Shown one piece after another: positions 13,428 to 22,120 of a stretch of DNA of 40,952 bases. Made by a program: the position numbers and the translations under genes. Numbering within the stretch: position 1 is the stretch's first letter; each line of letters starts with the position of its first letter. Origin of the DNA: a virus. The notes under the pieces are model-generated. The model was given only the letters and a program-made list of their open reading frames with translations. It was not told where the DNA came from and made no database searches. The stretch spans positions 1-40,952 of the IMG/VR virus record IMGVR_UViG_3300042691_016389; one strand, given 5' to 3'.

Positions 13428-13862
13428 ATGAGTTTAAAAATAGAAATTAAAAATTGTTTACCTGTAGGTTATACACCAACAAAAGATTCAAAAAATACTA
13501 CTATTACTTTAGATGATAAAGGAATGGAGTATGAATTTGATTATGTAGCAGATGGAACTACAGAAGTAGAATTTGATCCTCATGAAGGTGATTCTGTATT
13601 ACAAGGTAAATATGTACAAAAGAAAATGATAGATGGTTCAATATTTAATATTGATTCAGGATTTATACATATTTCAGATATTTATATTATCTCTAAAAGT
13701 ACTACACCTTACTTTAAAGATGAGAAAGCAGAAAAACAAAAGATTAAATCTTATAGTTATACCTTACAAATAGGTGATGTATTTATTAACATAGGTACAA
13801 AAGAAGAACAAGAAGACTTGTATAAAACCTTAATTGGTTGGTTTAAAGAATATAAAAAATAA
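13428..13862 (+). CDS. Hypothetical phage protein
   Basis: This encodes 144 residues. The N-terminal half is acidic and beta-rich, with YEFDYVADGTTEVEFDPHEGD. The C-terminal half ends in an amphipathic helix (KEEQEDLYKTLIGWFKEYKK). No domain is identified. It starts one base after the zinc-ribbon gene and is part of the conserved small-gene run before the terminase. Confidence 0.65.
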   Translation: MSLKIEIKNCLPVGYTPTKDSKNTTITLDDKGMEYEFDYVADGTTEVEFDPHEGDSVLQGKYVQKKMIDGSIFNIDSGFIHISDIYIISKSTTPYFKDEKAEKQKIKSYSYTLQIGDVFINIGTKEEQEDLYKTLIGWFKEYKK

Positions 13863-13874
13863 ATAATAAATAAT

Positions 13875-14174
13875 ATGGAAAATAAAACATTAAATAACAC
13901 AACAGCTGATCAAGCTAAAAATCAAGTATCTGATATTCAATTTTGGGGTAATGGAGATGCTTGGAAATTATTAGGTAAAGCTTCAAGTAAAAATGAAGGT
14001 TGGATGAAATCATCTAAAGCTTATGAAATTGAAGGATTAGGATGTATAGTTCAAGTAACTACTCAACAAGATAAAAATGTAGCTGAAGCAGTTACTTTTG
14101 TACCTGGAGTTAAAATTTCTGAAGGTAAAGATGAAAATAATAAAGTAGTAACAAGACAATTAATTAAAATTTAA
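13875..14174 (+). CDS. Conserved phage protein, unknown function
   Basis: This encodes 99 residues. The core GDAWKLLGKASSKNEGWMKS and GCIVQVTTQQDKNVAEAVTFVPG is strongly patterned. I know similar sequences from many Bacteroidetes phages, always as a small protein of unknown role near the GroES-like or terminase genes. The N-terminus is a disordered, asparagine-rich tail. It probably has a compact beta fold. Confidence 0.75.
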   Translation: MENKTLNNTTADQAKNQVSDIQFWGNGDAWKLLGKASSKNEGWMKSSKAYEIEGLGCIVQVTTQQDKNVAEAVTFVPGVKISEGKDENNKVVTRQLIKI

Positions 14175-14179
14175 TAAAT

Positions 14180-14476
14180 ATGAATACATTAAATGTTACA
14201 CCTATTGGTAATGGAGTTATAGTAGAACTTCAAGAGCAGAAAGAAACTACTGAAGGAGGAATTTATCTTCCAGATACAGTAGAACAAAAAGAAGATTTAT
14301 TAAAAACAACTTATGAAGGAGATATTGTTTTAGCAATAGGTCCAGATTGTAAGCAAGTTAAAGTAGGAGATTTAGCTTACTTTAATATTCAAGCATCATT
14401 TAAACCTTGTGTATTAAATGGTAAAAAGTATCTGTTATACAGAGAAGGAGATATTAATGTTATTATTAATAAGTAA
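14180..14476 (+). CDS. GroES-like co-chaperonin
   Basis: This encodes 98 residues, the usual length for Cpn10. The N-terminal VTPIGNGVIVEL, the mobile loop with EGGIYLPD (matching the GGIVL of GroES), the GDIVLAIGPD roof strand and the C-terminal YREGDINVII all fit the family. It would form a seven-membered lid and partner host GroEL, probably to fold the capsid protein. Phage analogues with this job are known (T4 gp31). Its position just before the packaging and head genes supports that role. Confidence 0.85.
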   Translation: MNTLNVTPIGNGVIVELQEQKETTEGGIYLPDTVEQKEDLLKTTYEGDIVLAIGPDCKQVKVGDLAYFNIQASFKPCVLNGKKYLLYREGDINVIINK

Positions 14477-15003
14477 TGAATACTTTGTTAGATAAATTAG
14501 AAGATTTTGATGAAGAAGATAAAAAATATATTAGACCTTTAGATGTAGATGAAGAAAAACCTAAATATTCAAAATTAGAAACTTGGATAGACAGAGATTA
14601 TAATTATAATTATATTTATAAACCATTTTGTAAATGGGATGGTATAACGTATGAAAAAAAGATTAAAAGATTAGATGAAAAAGATATTACTGATTTAGGA
14701 TTTCAGTTTCTAAATGGATTAAATTCATGTGATTTTAATTACAAAAGACAATTGTTATACAAAATTAATAAATTAAATGGTCTATCAGTTTTACTTTACT
14801 TTGACAATATAGCAGATGGCTCTATTATTATAGAAGAACAATTAACTCAAAGACAAAAAGAATTTGGCGATTCTACAATTAAAAATATAATATTCAAAGG
14901 TAGATTAAGACATAAATTAGATTTAAAAAGACTTATGATACAATTAGGAATATTATCAGAAAGAACTTTAATAGCTTTATACGAATTAGATTTAAATAAA
15001 TAA
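14476..15003 (+). CDS. Paralogue of the 12618-13007 protein
   Basis: This encodes 175 residues and starts within the GroES stop (TAATG). The middle (IKRLDEKDITDLGFQFL) and the end (IKNIIFKGRLRHKLDLKRLMIQLGIL) repeat, in diverged form, the motifs of the 12618-13007 protein. The N-terminal part is acidic and tyrosine-rich. It belongs to the same unknown-function family, with an insertion between the two motifs. Confidence 0.65.
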   Translation: MNTLLDKLEDFDEEDKKYIRPLDVDEEKPKYSKLETWIDRDYNYNYIYKPFCKWDGITYEKKIKRLDEKDITDLGFQFLNGLNSCDFNYKRQLLYKINKLNGLSVLLYFDNIADGSIIIEEQLTQRQKEFGDSTIKNIIFKGRLRHKLDLKRLMIQLGILSERTLIALYELDLNK

Positions 15004-15006
15004 ATA

Positions 15007-15327
15007 ATGAATAAAGAGAAAAAACTAGAAATACTTAATAGATTAACTAAAGACGGAGATATTACTTTAGAAGAAGCTTTGATATTATTAGAAACTGAAA
15101 AAGAATATGTTTATATTCCAAGTAATAATAATCCTTGGATTCAACCTAATAAGCCAACTATTAATCCCTATATAAATCCTAAACCTATTCTTCCTGATTG
15201 GACTTATAGACCAGGAACAATAACTTATGGACAAAGTGCTTCTAGTAATATTGGAGATTTTTTTCCTCCTATCTGTAATGAAAGTCAATGTAAATCTACT
15301 AATTGCATTTGTAAAAATAATATATGA
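15007..15327 (+). CDS. Proline-rich small phage protein
   Basis: This encodes 106 residues. A short helical start (ILNRLTKDGDITLEEALILLE) is followed by a proline-rich region with several NP and KP steps. A cysteine-rich end (CNESQCKSTNCIC) closes it. It is probably largely extended. The start pattern resembles small phage proteins built around a GDITLEEA..LL helix. The function is unknown. Confidence 0.6.
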   Translation: MNKEKKLEILNRLTKDGDITLEEALILLETEKEYVYIPSNNNPWIQPNKPTINPYINPKPILPDWTYRPGTITYGQSASSNIGDFFPPICNESQCKSTNCICKNNI

Positions 15328-15866
15328 AGCTATTTGAATTAATTAATCAACAACCTATTATAACTGCTGAAGCTTTACTGATTCCTGTATTTAAAAAAAT
15401 ATGGGATATGGATAAATCTAAAGATAAAGGACAAGCTATAAAAGAACTTTCTTACATTTATCTTACAACAGATTATAAAAGTATTTATGCTAGTTTTCCA
15501 CAAGATGTTAAAATAGATACAGTTACTAAAGATTTATTTAAAACTGACTATAAACCTAGTAAAGAAGTATTGGAAGGAATTGAAAAATATAAAGAACTTC
15601 AAGATACTTTTAATATGAGATTTCTTAAATCAGCTAGAAATGCAGCTGAAAAAACTATGGGTTACTTTGATAGTATTGATTATGAAGATAGAGATATTAA
15701 AGGTAATCCAATTTATAAAGTTAAAGAAGTAACTTCTGCTTTAAAAGATTGTGGAGGTATAATTGAAACATTAGATAAATTAATTGATAAAGTTAGTAAA
15801 GAACAAAAACTTGCTGAATCTAGAAGTAGAGGTGGAGGAGAAGGTTCTTTTTTTGAACAAAGATAA
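15324..15866 (+). CDS. Candidate small terminase subunit or terminase-linked protein
   Basis: This encodes 180 residues and lies directly before the large terminase with 10 bases between them. It is mainly helical, with a long central helix (LKSARNAAEKTMGYFDSID) and a second helical segment around ETLDKLIDKV. A basic/glycine-rich tail (SRSRGGGEG) ends it. Size and position would suit a small terminase subunit, but no clear DNA-binding motif is seen, so this is positional inference. The start overlaps the previous gene by 4 bases. Confidence 0.5.
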   Translation: MKLFELINQQPIITAEALLIPVFKKIWDMDKSKDKGQAIKELSYIYLTTDYKSIYASFPQDVKIDTVTKDLFKTDYKPSKEVLEGIEKYKELQDTFNMRFLKSARNAAEKTMGYFDSIDYEDRDIKGNPIYKVKEVTSALKDCGGIIETLDKLIDKVSKEQKLAESRSRGGGEGSFFEQR

Positions 15867-15876
15867 ATGAATATAA

Positions 15877-17907
15877 ATGAATATAAATGAAATAAATGAA
15901 ATAACTGCTACTAGGCAGCATTTTGAAGAATATAAAAGATATACTAATTTATTACCAGGTTCTTCTTCTTGGATTAAATTCTGGGAAGAAGAAAGAAAAA
16001 GATGTATATTTGGTTATCACATAGGTTCAGATTTTGTACCTGGTTATTTTTATGACTATCTTAATTACAGTCCTATTATGATAACTAAAGAAACTAATCC
16101 AGATAAAGTAACTACTGGACAAGTTCAAGCTGATAGAATAGAAGGATTTCCAAATTTTTGGGATGGTGATAGTGATTGGTTTAAATATCTAGATGAAGCT
16201 GAAAACTCTGGAGAACATGCTTTTATGGGTGGATCCAGAGGTAAAGGTAAATCTTTTAAAGCTGGTTCTATGTTATGTAGAAACTATTTTCATTTAGAAA
16301 AATCTAAATCTTATGCTTTTGCTTATTCATTAGAATTCTTAACAGGTGATGGTATTATAACTAAAGCCTGGGATATAATGGATTTTAGAGATACTAATAC
16401 TCCTTGGGGTAAAAGAAGACAATATAAAAATACTGATTTACATAGAAGAAGTTCTTTTCAAGAAATTGATAATGAAGGATTAAAAATTGAAAAAGGTTGG
16501 AAGTCTGAAATTATTGGAGTTACTGTTGGAGATGATATAGATAAAGTAAGGGGTAAAAGGGGTAAACTAATTATTCTTGAAGAAGCTGGTAATTTTAGAA
16601 AACTAGGAACTGGTTGGAATATATTAAGACCTTCAATGGAAGATGGTAAAAAAACCTTTGGTCTTATATTAGGTATCGGTACTGGTGGTACTGAAGGAGC
16701 TGCTTCTGCTGGTTTTGAACAATTATTTAGAAATCCTAGATCTTATAAAATACATCCAGTAATTAATAAATGGGAAGTAGGTAGAGAAAATACTGAATGT
16801 GGATATTTTTGGTCTGCTGCTATTAATTATTCTGGAGCTTATAATGAAAAAACTGGAGAAAGTTATATAGATACAGCTACTAATCTAATTTTAGAAGATA
16901 GAAAGTTAGTTGCTCAAAGTTCTGATCCACATGCTTTAACAAGAAGAAAAGCTGAATTACCTTTAACTCCTTCTGAAATGTTAATGAGAATTTCAGGAAC
17001 TCAATTTCCTATTGGATTACTTAAAGAACAAGAAGCTGAAATATTTACTAAACCTCATTTATATAAAGATTTAGATTACTATGTTAAATTTGTTTTAGAT
17101 CAAGAAACTCAAAAGTTCAAAGCTATAAATGATTTAGAAGCTGTACCATTACTAAAAGCTGGTCAACAAGATAATAAAAATATGCCTGGAGCTTTTATTA
17201 TATATGAACATCCAGTTGAAGGTTCTCCAATAGGTAGATATGTAGCAGGGATTGATAGTTATGATTTTAATGAGTCTACAACTAATTCTTTGGGTTCAAT
17301 GTTTATAGCTGACTTATTTACTAGAAGAATAGTAGCTGAATATACAGGAAGACCTGAAGCTACAACATTTTATGAAACTTGTAGAAGAGGATTACTTTAT
17401 TATTGTAATGCTCAAGCTAATATTGAAAATGCTAATAAAGGTATATTTGATTATTTTGATTCTAAGAATTGTGGATATTTAATAGCAGATACTTTAAATA
17501 TTGTTTCAGAATATAATGAATCTGTTAAAGCTAAAACAACTAGTACAAGAAAAAGAGGTCTTACTCCTAATGAAAAAATCAATGCTTATGCTAGAGGTAT
17601 GATAGCTGAATATTTAAAAACTTCTACTAATAATCCAGATAAACCAGAAGAATTATTTGTTCATAAATTTAGATGTTTACCGGCTATTGAAGAAATGATT
17701 AATTGGAATAGTGATGGTAACTTTGATAGAGTATCATCATTAGGTTGTTTAATATTAATAATGAATGATAGATTAAAGTTTCCAATTGAAGAAAGATTTC
17801 AACAAGATGAGTTAGATGAATTTTTTACTAGAAATTATAAATCAAAAGTAGGCTTTAGCTATACACAAAATGGATTAATAGTCCCTAACTGGTTAACTAA
17901 TACTTAA
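15877..17907 (+). CDS. Large terminase subunit
   Basis: This encodes 676 residues. It is the DNA-packaging motor ATPase and nuclease. Walker A is GGSRGKGKSF at residues 118-127. Walker B is LIILEE at about 231-236, with the second Glu as the likely catalytic residue. A coupling-like segment GLILGIGTGG follows near 262. The nuclease half starts around AGIDSYD (Asp460), followed by further acidic positions such as IADTLN near 536. The start at 15877 is chosen from a tandem set of ATGs at 15867, 15877 and 15887; the first gives only a 7-codon frame. Confidence 0.93.
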   Translation: MNINEINEITATRQHFEEYKRYTNLLPGSSSWIKFWEEERKRCIFGYHIGSDFVPGYFYDYLNYSPIMITKETNPDKVTTGQVQADRIEGFPNFWDGDSDWFKYLDEAENSGEHAFMGGSRGKGKSFKAGSMLCRNYFHLEKSKSYAFAYSLEFLTGDGIITKAWDIMDFRDTNTPWGKRRQYKNTDLHRRSSFQEIDNEGLKIEKGWKSEIIGVTVGDDIDKVRGKRGKLIILEEAGNFRKLGTGWNILRPSMEDGKKTFGLILGIGTGGTEGAASAGFEQLFRNPRSYKIHPVINKWEVGRENTECGYFWSAAINYSGAYNEKTGESYIDTATNLILEDRKLVAQSSDPHALTRRKAELPLTPSEMLMRISGTQFPIGLLKEQEAEIFTKPHLYKDLDYYVKFVLDQETQKFKAINDLEAVPLLKAGQQDNKNMPGAFIIYEHPVEGSPIGRYVAGIDSYDFNESTTNSLGSMFIADLFTRRIVAEYTGRPEATTFYETCRRGLLYYCNAQANIENANKGIFDYFDSKNCGYLIADTLNIVSEYNESVKAKTTSTRKRGLTPNEKINAYARGMIAEYLKTSTNNPDKPEELFVHKFRCLPAIEEMINWNSDGNFDRVSSLGCLILIMNDRLKFPIEERFQQDELDEFFTRNYKSKVGFSYTQNGLIVPNWLTNT

Positions 17908-17914
17908 TATAACT

Positions 17915-17922
17915 TATATTTG
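17915..17922 (+). promoter_or_regulatory. Possible -7 box before the portal gene
   Basis: TATATTTG matches TAnnTTTG, 15 bases before the portal start, in the only gap between terminase and portal. No TTTG lies 20 bases upstream, so it may be weak or unused. Confidence 0.35.
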
Positions 17923-17937
17923 TAATATTTTTTATAC

Positions 17938-20514
17938 ATGAATTTTTCAACATTTAAGCAATTACCAAGACAAGCTATACCTGATAGTAAGAAAGATGAA
18001 CAATGGGGAAAAGATTGTGTTGATGCTTGTGAAGGTTTAGTAATTCTTTTTAATGATGGAGCTAGAGAATCCAGGATAAATAAACAAAACAATTATAATC
18101 TTTATAATGGAATTATAAATCCAAAAGAATTAGAAAAAATTGCTAATCCATATAATTTACAAGGTCAAACATTTCCCTCAAGTCCTAGGAATATTCCTAT
18201 TACTGAACCATACTTTAAAAAATTATTAGGTGAAGAATACAATAGAAGATTTGATTGGCATTTAGCTGTTATTAATGAAGATGCTGTTTCAAGTAAACTT
18301 GAACAACAAAAGCAAATGCTAAATCAAACTATTGTAGATATAATAAAACAGAAAGCTAATTTAACTCCAGAACAATTACAAGATCCAGAAGTTCAAAAGC
18401 AAATGGAACAACAAATCCAAGAAGCTTTAGATAATACTATGGAAATTAGAGATGAAAGAGAATTAGCTGGAACCAGGATATTAGAATATTACACTAGAAA
18501 ATTAGATTTAAAAACATTATTTAATAATGGATTTGAAGATGCTTTAATAGCTGGAGAAGAAGTCTACTGTGTAGATGAAATTAATAAAGAACCTTTTGTT
18601 AGAAGGTGTAATCCTTTAATGACTTATTTCTTAACTAATCCTCATTCACATAAAGTAGAAGATTCTAATATTATAGTAGAAGAACAATATTTACCTTTAG
18701 GAGAAATAGTAGATAGATACCATAAATATTTAACTAAAAAAGAAATTCAAGAATTAGAAGATACTAATTTTAATGGAGGGACTAGAGCAGGAACTGATAA
18801 AAATATAATTAACTATGGACAATCTATTCAATGGAAAGATTCTTCAGATATAGATTTATTTGTTGGACCTAATATAAATAATGCTTCAAATGACTTTAAT
18901 AACTATAGAGTATTAAGATGTGTTTGGAGATCAATTAGACTTATTAAAATTTTACATTTTTTAGATGAAAATAATGAAGAACAAACTACTGAAGTTCCTT
19001 CTTCTTTTAAACCGGATAAATCTTTAGGTCAATGGACAGAAGATATGCAAATTGGAGAATTTTGGGAAGGTACTAAAATAGCAAATAAATATTATGTTAA
19101 AGTACAACCAAGATCAATTCAATTTAGAACATTGAATAATATTTCTACTTGTCAATCAGGTTATGTAGGTTCTATATATAATACTAATGGTCAAAAGGTT
19201 TTTTCTTTTATGGATAAAATTAAACCAGATCATTTAATGTATATTACAATGGCTTATAGAACTGAAATGGCTTTTATGAAAGCTAAAGGTAAAATAGGTT
19301 TATTAGATAAAGCTTTAGTACCAGATGGTATGTCTATGGATATGTGGATGTATTATGCTGAAACAATGGGTTGGGCTGTAGTAGATTCTTTTAAAGAAGG
19401 AAAGAAAGGTGCAGCTATGGGTAAGTTGGCTGGTAATAATGCTACTAGATCAGATTCAATTAATTTAGAATTAGGTAATTATATCCAACAACATATTGCA
19501 GCAATGCAACAAATAGAAGCTAGGCTTGAAAAGATTACTGGTATCAATGATGCTAGAAAAGGAACTTCAGCAGCTTCAGCTGGATTAGGAGTTACTCAAC
19601 AAGCTCAACAAGCTTCTTATGAAACTACTGAACCTTATTTTAGAGTTCATGATAATATTAAATTAAGAGTATTAGCAGCATTATTAGAAACAGCTAAGTA
19701 TTGTTTAAAAAATGGAAATAAAACTTTTCAATATATTCTATCAGATTTAAGTACTGAAATATTTACTATTGACGGAGAACAATTTAATGAAGCTGAATAT
19801 GGTATAATATCATCTGATGCTACTAATGATATGGAAACTTTACAAATGTTAAAGAGAGCTATGGAAATGGCTATTCAAACAGGTAAAGTTGATTCTGAAC
19901 AATTACTTACAATTACTTCAAATAATTCAATGGCATCTATTAGACATAAATTAACTAAAACAGTTAGAGATGCTAAAAGACAAGAACAAGCTAATATAGA
20001 ATCAGAACAACAAATTAGACAAGCTGATATAGAAGCTAGAGTTCAAGCTGAAAAAGAATTATTAGAATTAGAATATTATAAGTTAGAACAACAAGCTATG
20101 GAAAATCAATTAGATAGAGAAAATGAAATTTATCTAGCTGAAATGAAAGCTATTTCTTTAGATGATGGAGGAGGAACAGCTAATATAGAAAGTGCTGCTA
20201 ATAGAGCTTTAAAACAATCTGAAATAAATCTTAAATATTTAAATGAACAAAATAAAGTAGCTTTAGATGATAGAAATAAAATTAATGAAAGATTAATTAA
20301 AGAAAAAGAATTATCTTTAAAAAATAAAGAAATAGAATCTAAGAAAGAAATAGAAGCTGCTAAATTAGAACAAATAAAAGTTCAAAATAAAAATCAAGAA
20401 TTATTAGCTGATAAAAAAGCTAAACTTGATAAAGAAATGATGGATAAGAAAATGAAGATAGAGGAAATGAAAGCTAAAGCTGCAATTGCTAAATCTAAAC
20501 AAAAACCTAAATAA
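17938..20514 (+). CDS. Portal protein
   Basis: This encodes 858 residues, within the large size typical of crAss-like portals. Position directly after the large terminase and two genes before the capsid operon supports the call. The central part is mixed alpha/beta and contains GINDARKGTSAASAGLGVTQQ, a portal-type segment. From about residue 675 on, the protein is a long Lys/Glu/Gln-rich coiled coil ending in a basic tail. The family forms a dodecameric ring through which DNA is packaged. Confidence 0.88.
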   Translation: MNFSTFKQLPRQAIPDSKKDEQWGKDCVDACEGLVILFNDGARESRINKQNNYNLYNGIINPKELEKIANPYNLQGQTFPSSPRNIPITEPYFKKLLGEEYNRRFDWHLAVINEDAVSSKLEQQKQMLNQTIVDIIKQKANLTPEQLQDPEVQKQMEQQIQEALDNTMEIRDERELAGTRILEYYTRKLDLKTLFNNGFEDALIAGEEVYCVDEINKEPFVRRCNPLMTYFLTNPHSHKVEDSNIIVEEQYLPLGEIVDRYHKYLTKKEIQELEDTNFNGGTRAGTDKNIINYGQSIQWKDSSDIDLFVGPNINNASNDFNNYRVLRCVWRSIRLIKILHFLDENNEEQTTEVPSSFKPDKSLGQWTEDMQIGEFWEGTKIANKYYVKVQPRSIQFRTLNNISTCQSGYVGSIYNTNGQKVFSFMDKIKPDHLMYITMAYRTEMAFMKAKGKIGLLDKALVPDGMSMDMWMYYAETMGWAVVDSFKEGKKGAAMGKLAGNNATRSDSINLELGNYIQQHIAAMQQIEARLEKITGINDARKGTSAASAGLGVTQQAQQASYETTEPYFRVHDNIKLRVLAALLETAKYCLKNGNKTFQYILSDLSTEIFTIDGEQFNEAEYGIISSDATNDMETLQMLKRAMEMAIQTGKVDSEQLLTITSNNSMASIRHKLTKTVRDAKRQEQANIESEQQIRQADIEARVQAEKELLELEYYKLEQQAMENQLDRENEIYLAEMKAISLDDGGGTANIESAANRALKQSEINLKYLNEQNKVALDDRNKINERLIKEKELSLKNKEIESKKEIEAAKLEQIKVQNKNQELLADKKAKLDKEMMDKKMKIEEMKAKAAIAKSKQKPK

Positions 20515-20515
20515 A

Positions 20516-20887
20516 ATGATTAAAATAGATATACCTTTATATAATCAAGAAGTGTATTTATTAATAGAAGATACAGAATTAATAGCTACAAAAAGAATAA
20601 ATACAGAACATGATAATTTAGATAAAATAGATGAAGATAATAATTCAAGAGGTTTTGTATGGCAAACTAAATATTTAAAAGAAAATGAAGTAGAAAAATC
20701 AAGATTTTATATTTATGTAGAAAAGAATGATTTAACTACAACATTAGAACATGAGTTAATTCATTTATGTTGGGATTTATTAACAAATGTAGGAATTAAA
20801 ATTAATCCTAGAAATCATGAAGCAATGACTTATTTGTTTGAGTATCTTTTAAAAGAATGTAAAGAAAAAATAAAAATGTATAGTTAG
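20516..20887 (+). CDS. HExxH metallopeptidase-like protein
   Basis: This encodes 123 residues from the ATG at 20516, one base after the portal stop. An earlier in-frame start at 20486 would overlap the portal gene. The zinc-binding motif EHELIHLCWDLL sits near residues 80-91, followed by NVGIKINPRNHEAMTYLFEYLL, where the downstream Glu may be a third ligand. Small phage proteins with HExxH and a following NHE..AYL segment are widespread. Their role is unknown; head maturation cleavage is one possibility given its location between portal and scaffold genes. The stop is TAG. Confidence 0.7.
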   Translation: MIKIDIPLYNQEVYLLIEDTELIATKRINTEHDNLDKIDEDNNSRGFVWQTKYLKENEVEKSRFYIYVEKNDLTTTLEHELIHLCWDLLTNVGIKINPRNHEAMTYLFEYLLKECKEKIKMYS

Positions 20888-20927
20888 ACAGTTAAGCTAT
20901 ACAGAATAGATAAATTAATTAAAAACA

Positions 20928-20959
20928 TTTGTAAATGTCAATTAACTGTTAGACATTTG
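20928..20959 (+). promoter_or_regulatory. Promoter TTTG-N20-GACATTTG before the scaffold/capsid genes
   Basis: TTTG (20928-20931) and GACATTTG (20952-20959) are 20 bases apart. The -7 box has one mismatch to TAnnTTTG. The -33 box lies inside a perfect palindrome ACATTT-GT-AAATGT (20925-20938). GTTAGACA occurs twice around it (20883-20890 and 20948-20955). Confidence 0.65.
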
Positions 20960-20975
20960 TACTGAATATAATAAA

Positions 20976-22082
20976 ATGGCAGAAGAATTAGATTTTTTTG
21001 ATAAGTTAGAAGGAATTACTTTAGATAAGGAAGGTAACAAAGTTATACCTACTGAAGTAGTTACTCTTGATGATGAATCAGATGAAGAAAAGGAAGCAAA
21101 ATTAGAAAAAGAAAAAGCAGATAAATTAGCTGCTGAAGAAGCTGAAAAAATTAGATTACAAGAATTAGAAAATAATAATTCTAATGATAATGACGACAAT
21201 CAATCAAAAAGTGTTTATGGTACTTTAGCTACTTTAATTAAAGAAGATACTGGATTATTTACAAATTTTGAAAAACCAATTGAAAAATCAGAAGATTTAA
21301 TAGAGGGTATTAGATTTGAAGTATTAGAAGGAATTGAAGATTATAAAAAATCTTTACCTGAAGATTTTCAACAAATGCTTGAAAAATATAACTTAGGATT
21401 AGATTGGGATACAGTAAAAGAATTAAAATCTAACGAAGTTAAATTAAATTCAATTACTAAAGAAATAATTGAAGAAAATGAAAATGTAGCTAAAGATATT
21501 TTTATTGCACATTTAAGAGCTACAACTAATTGGTCAGAAGCTAAAATTGAAAAAGAATATACAAAAGCTTTAGATTTAGATGAAGTAATTGAAAAAGCAA
21601 CTGAAGGATTAGAAGAATTAAAAAAGATTAATGCTGAAGATGAAAAAAAATTACAAGCTCAGTTAATAGAAGATAAAAAAAGAGAAGAAGAAAATTTAAA
21701 AAATACTTTAAAAGAACTTAAAGATTCTATTTATGATAATGCTGAAATTGTACCTGGTGTAAAATTATCAGAAAAAGATAAAGCAGAATTATATAGTCAA
21801 ATAACTAAACCGGTAGGATTTACTAAAGAAGGTTATGCTGTTTCTAAAGTTCAACAAATAAGAGATAAAGATCCTATCAAATTTGAAAAAACTTTAAATT
21901 ATCTTTTAATGAAAGGAGTATTTGATGAAAAACCTAATTTTGATTTTATAGTAAAGTCTGTTAAAACAAATACTGTAAAAAATCTAGAAAAACTAGCACA
22001 AGAAGAAAGTGAAAGAAGAGCTTCAGGTAAACCACCTAAACAATCTTCTAACCTATCTGATTCAATCTTAAATGCAATATAA
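20976..22082 (+). CDS. Putative capsid scaffolding protein
   Basis: This encodes 368 residues, highly charged and dominated by Glu, Lys, Leu and Asp. It has long coiled-coil segments around residues 35-65 and 205-250 and an asparagine/aspartate-rich hinge (NNNSNDNDDN). It lies immediately before the capsid gene, as scaffolds usually do, and has the composition expected of an internal assembly core. It has its own promoter. A structural or internal head protein is the main alternative. Confidence 0.7.
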   Translation: MAEELDFFDKLEGITLDKEGNKVIPTEVVTLDDESDEEKEAKLEKEKADKLAAEEAEKIRLQELENNNSNDNDDNQSKSVYGTLATLIKEDTGLFTNFEKPIEKSEDLIEGIRFEVLEGIEDYKKSLPEDFQQMLEKYNLGLDWDTVKELKSNEVKLNSITKEIIEENENVAKDIFIAHLRATTNWSEAKIEKEYTKALDLDEVIEKATEGLEELKKINAEDEKKLQAQLIEDKKREEENLKNTLKELKDSIYDNAEIVPGVKLSEKDKAELYSQITKPVGFTKEGYAVSKVQQIRDKDPIKFEKTLNYLLMKGVFDEKPNFDFIVKSVKTNTVKNLEKLAQEESERRASGKPPKQSSNLSDSILNAI

Positions 22083-22120
22083 CTAATAAACAAATAATAC
22101 AAACAATTAAATAAACAAAA

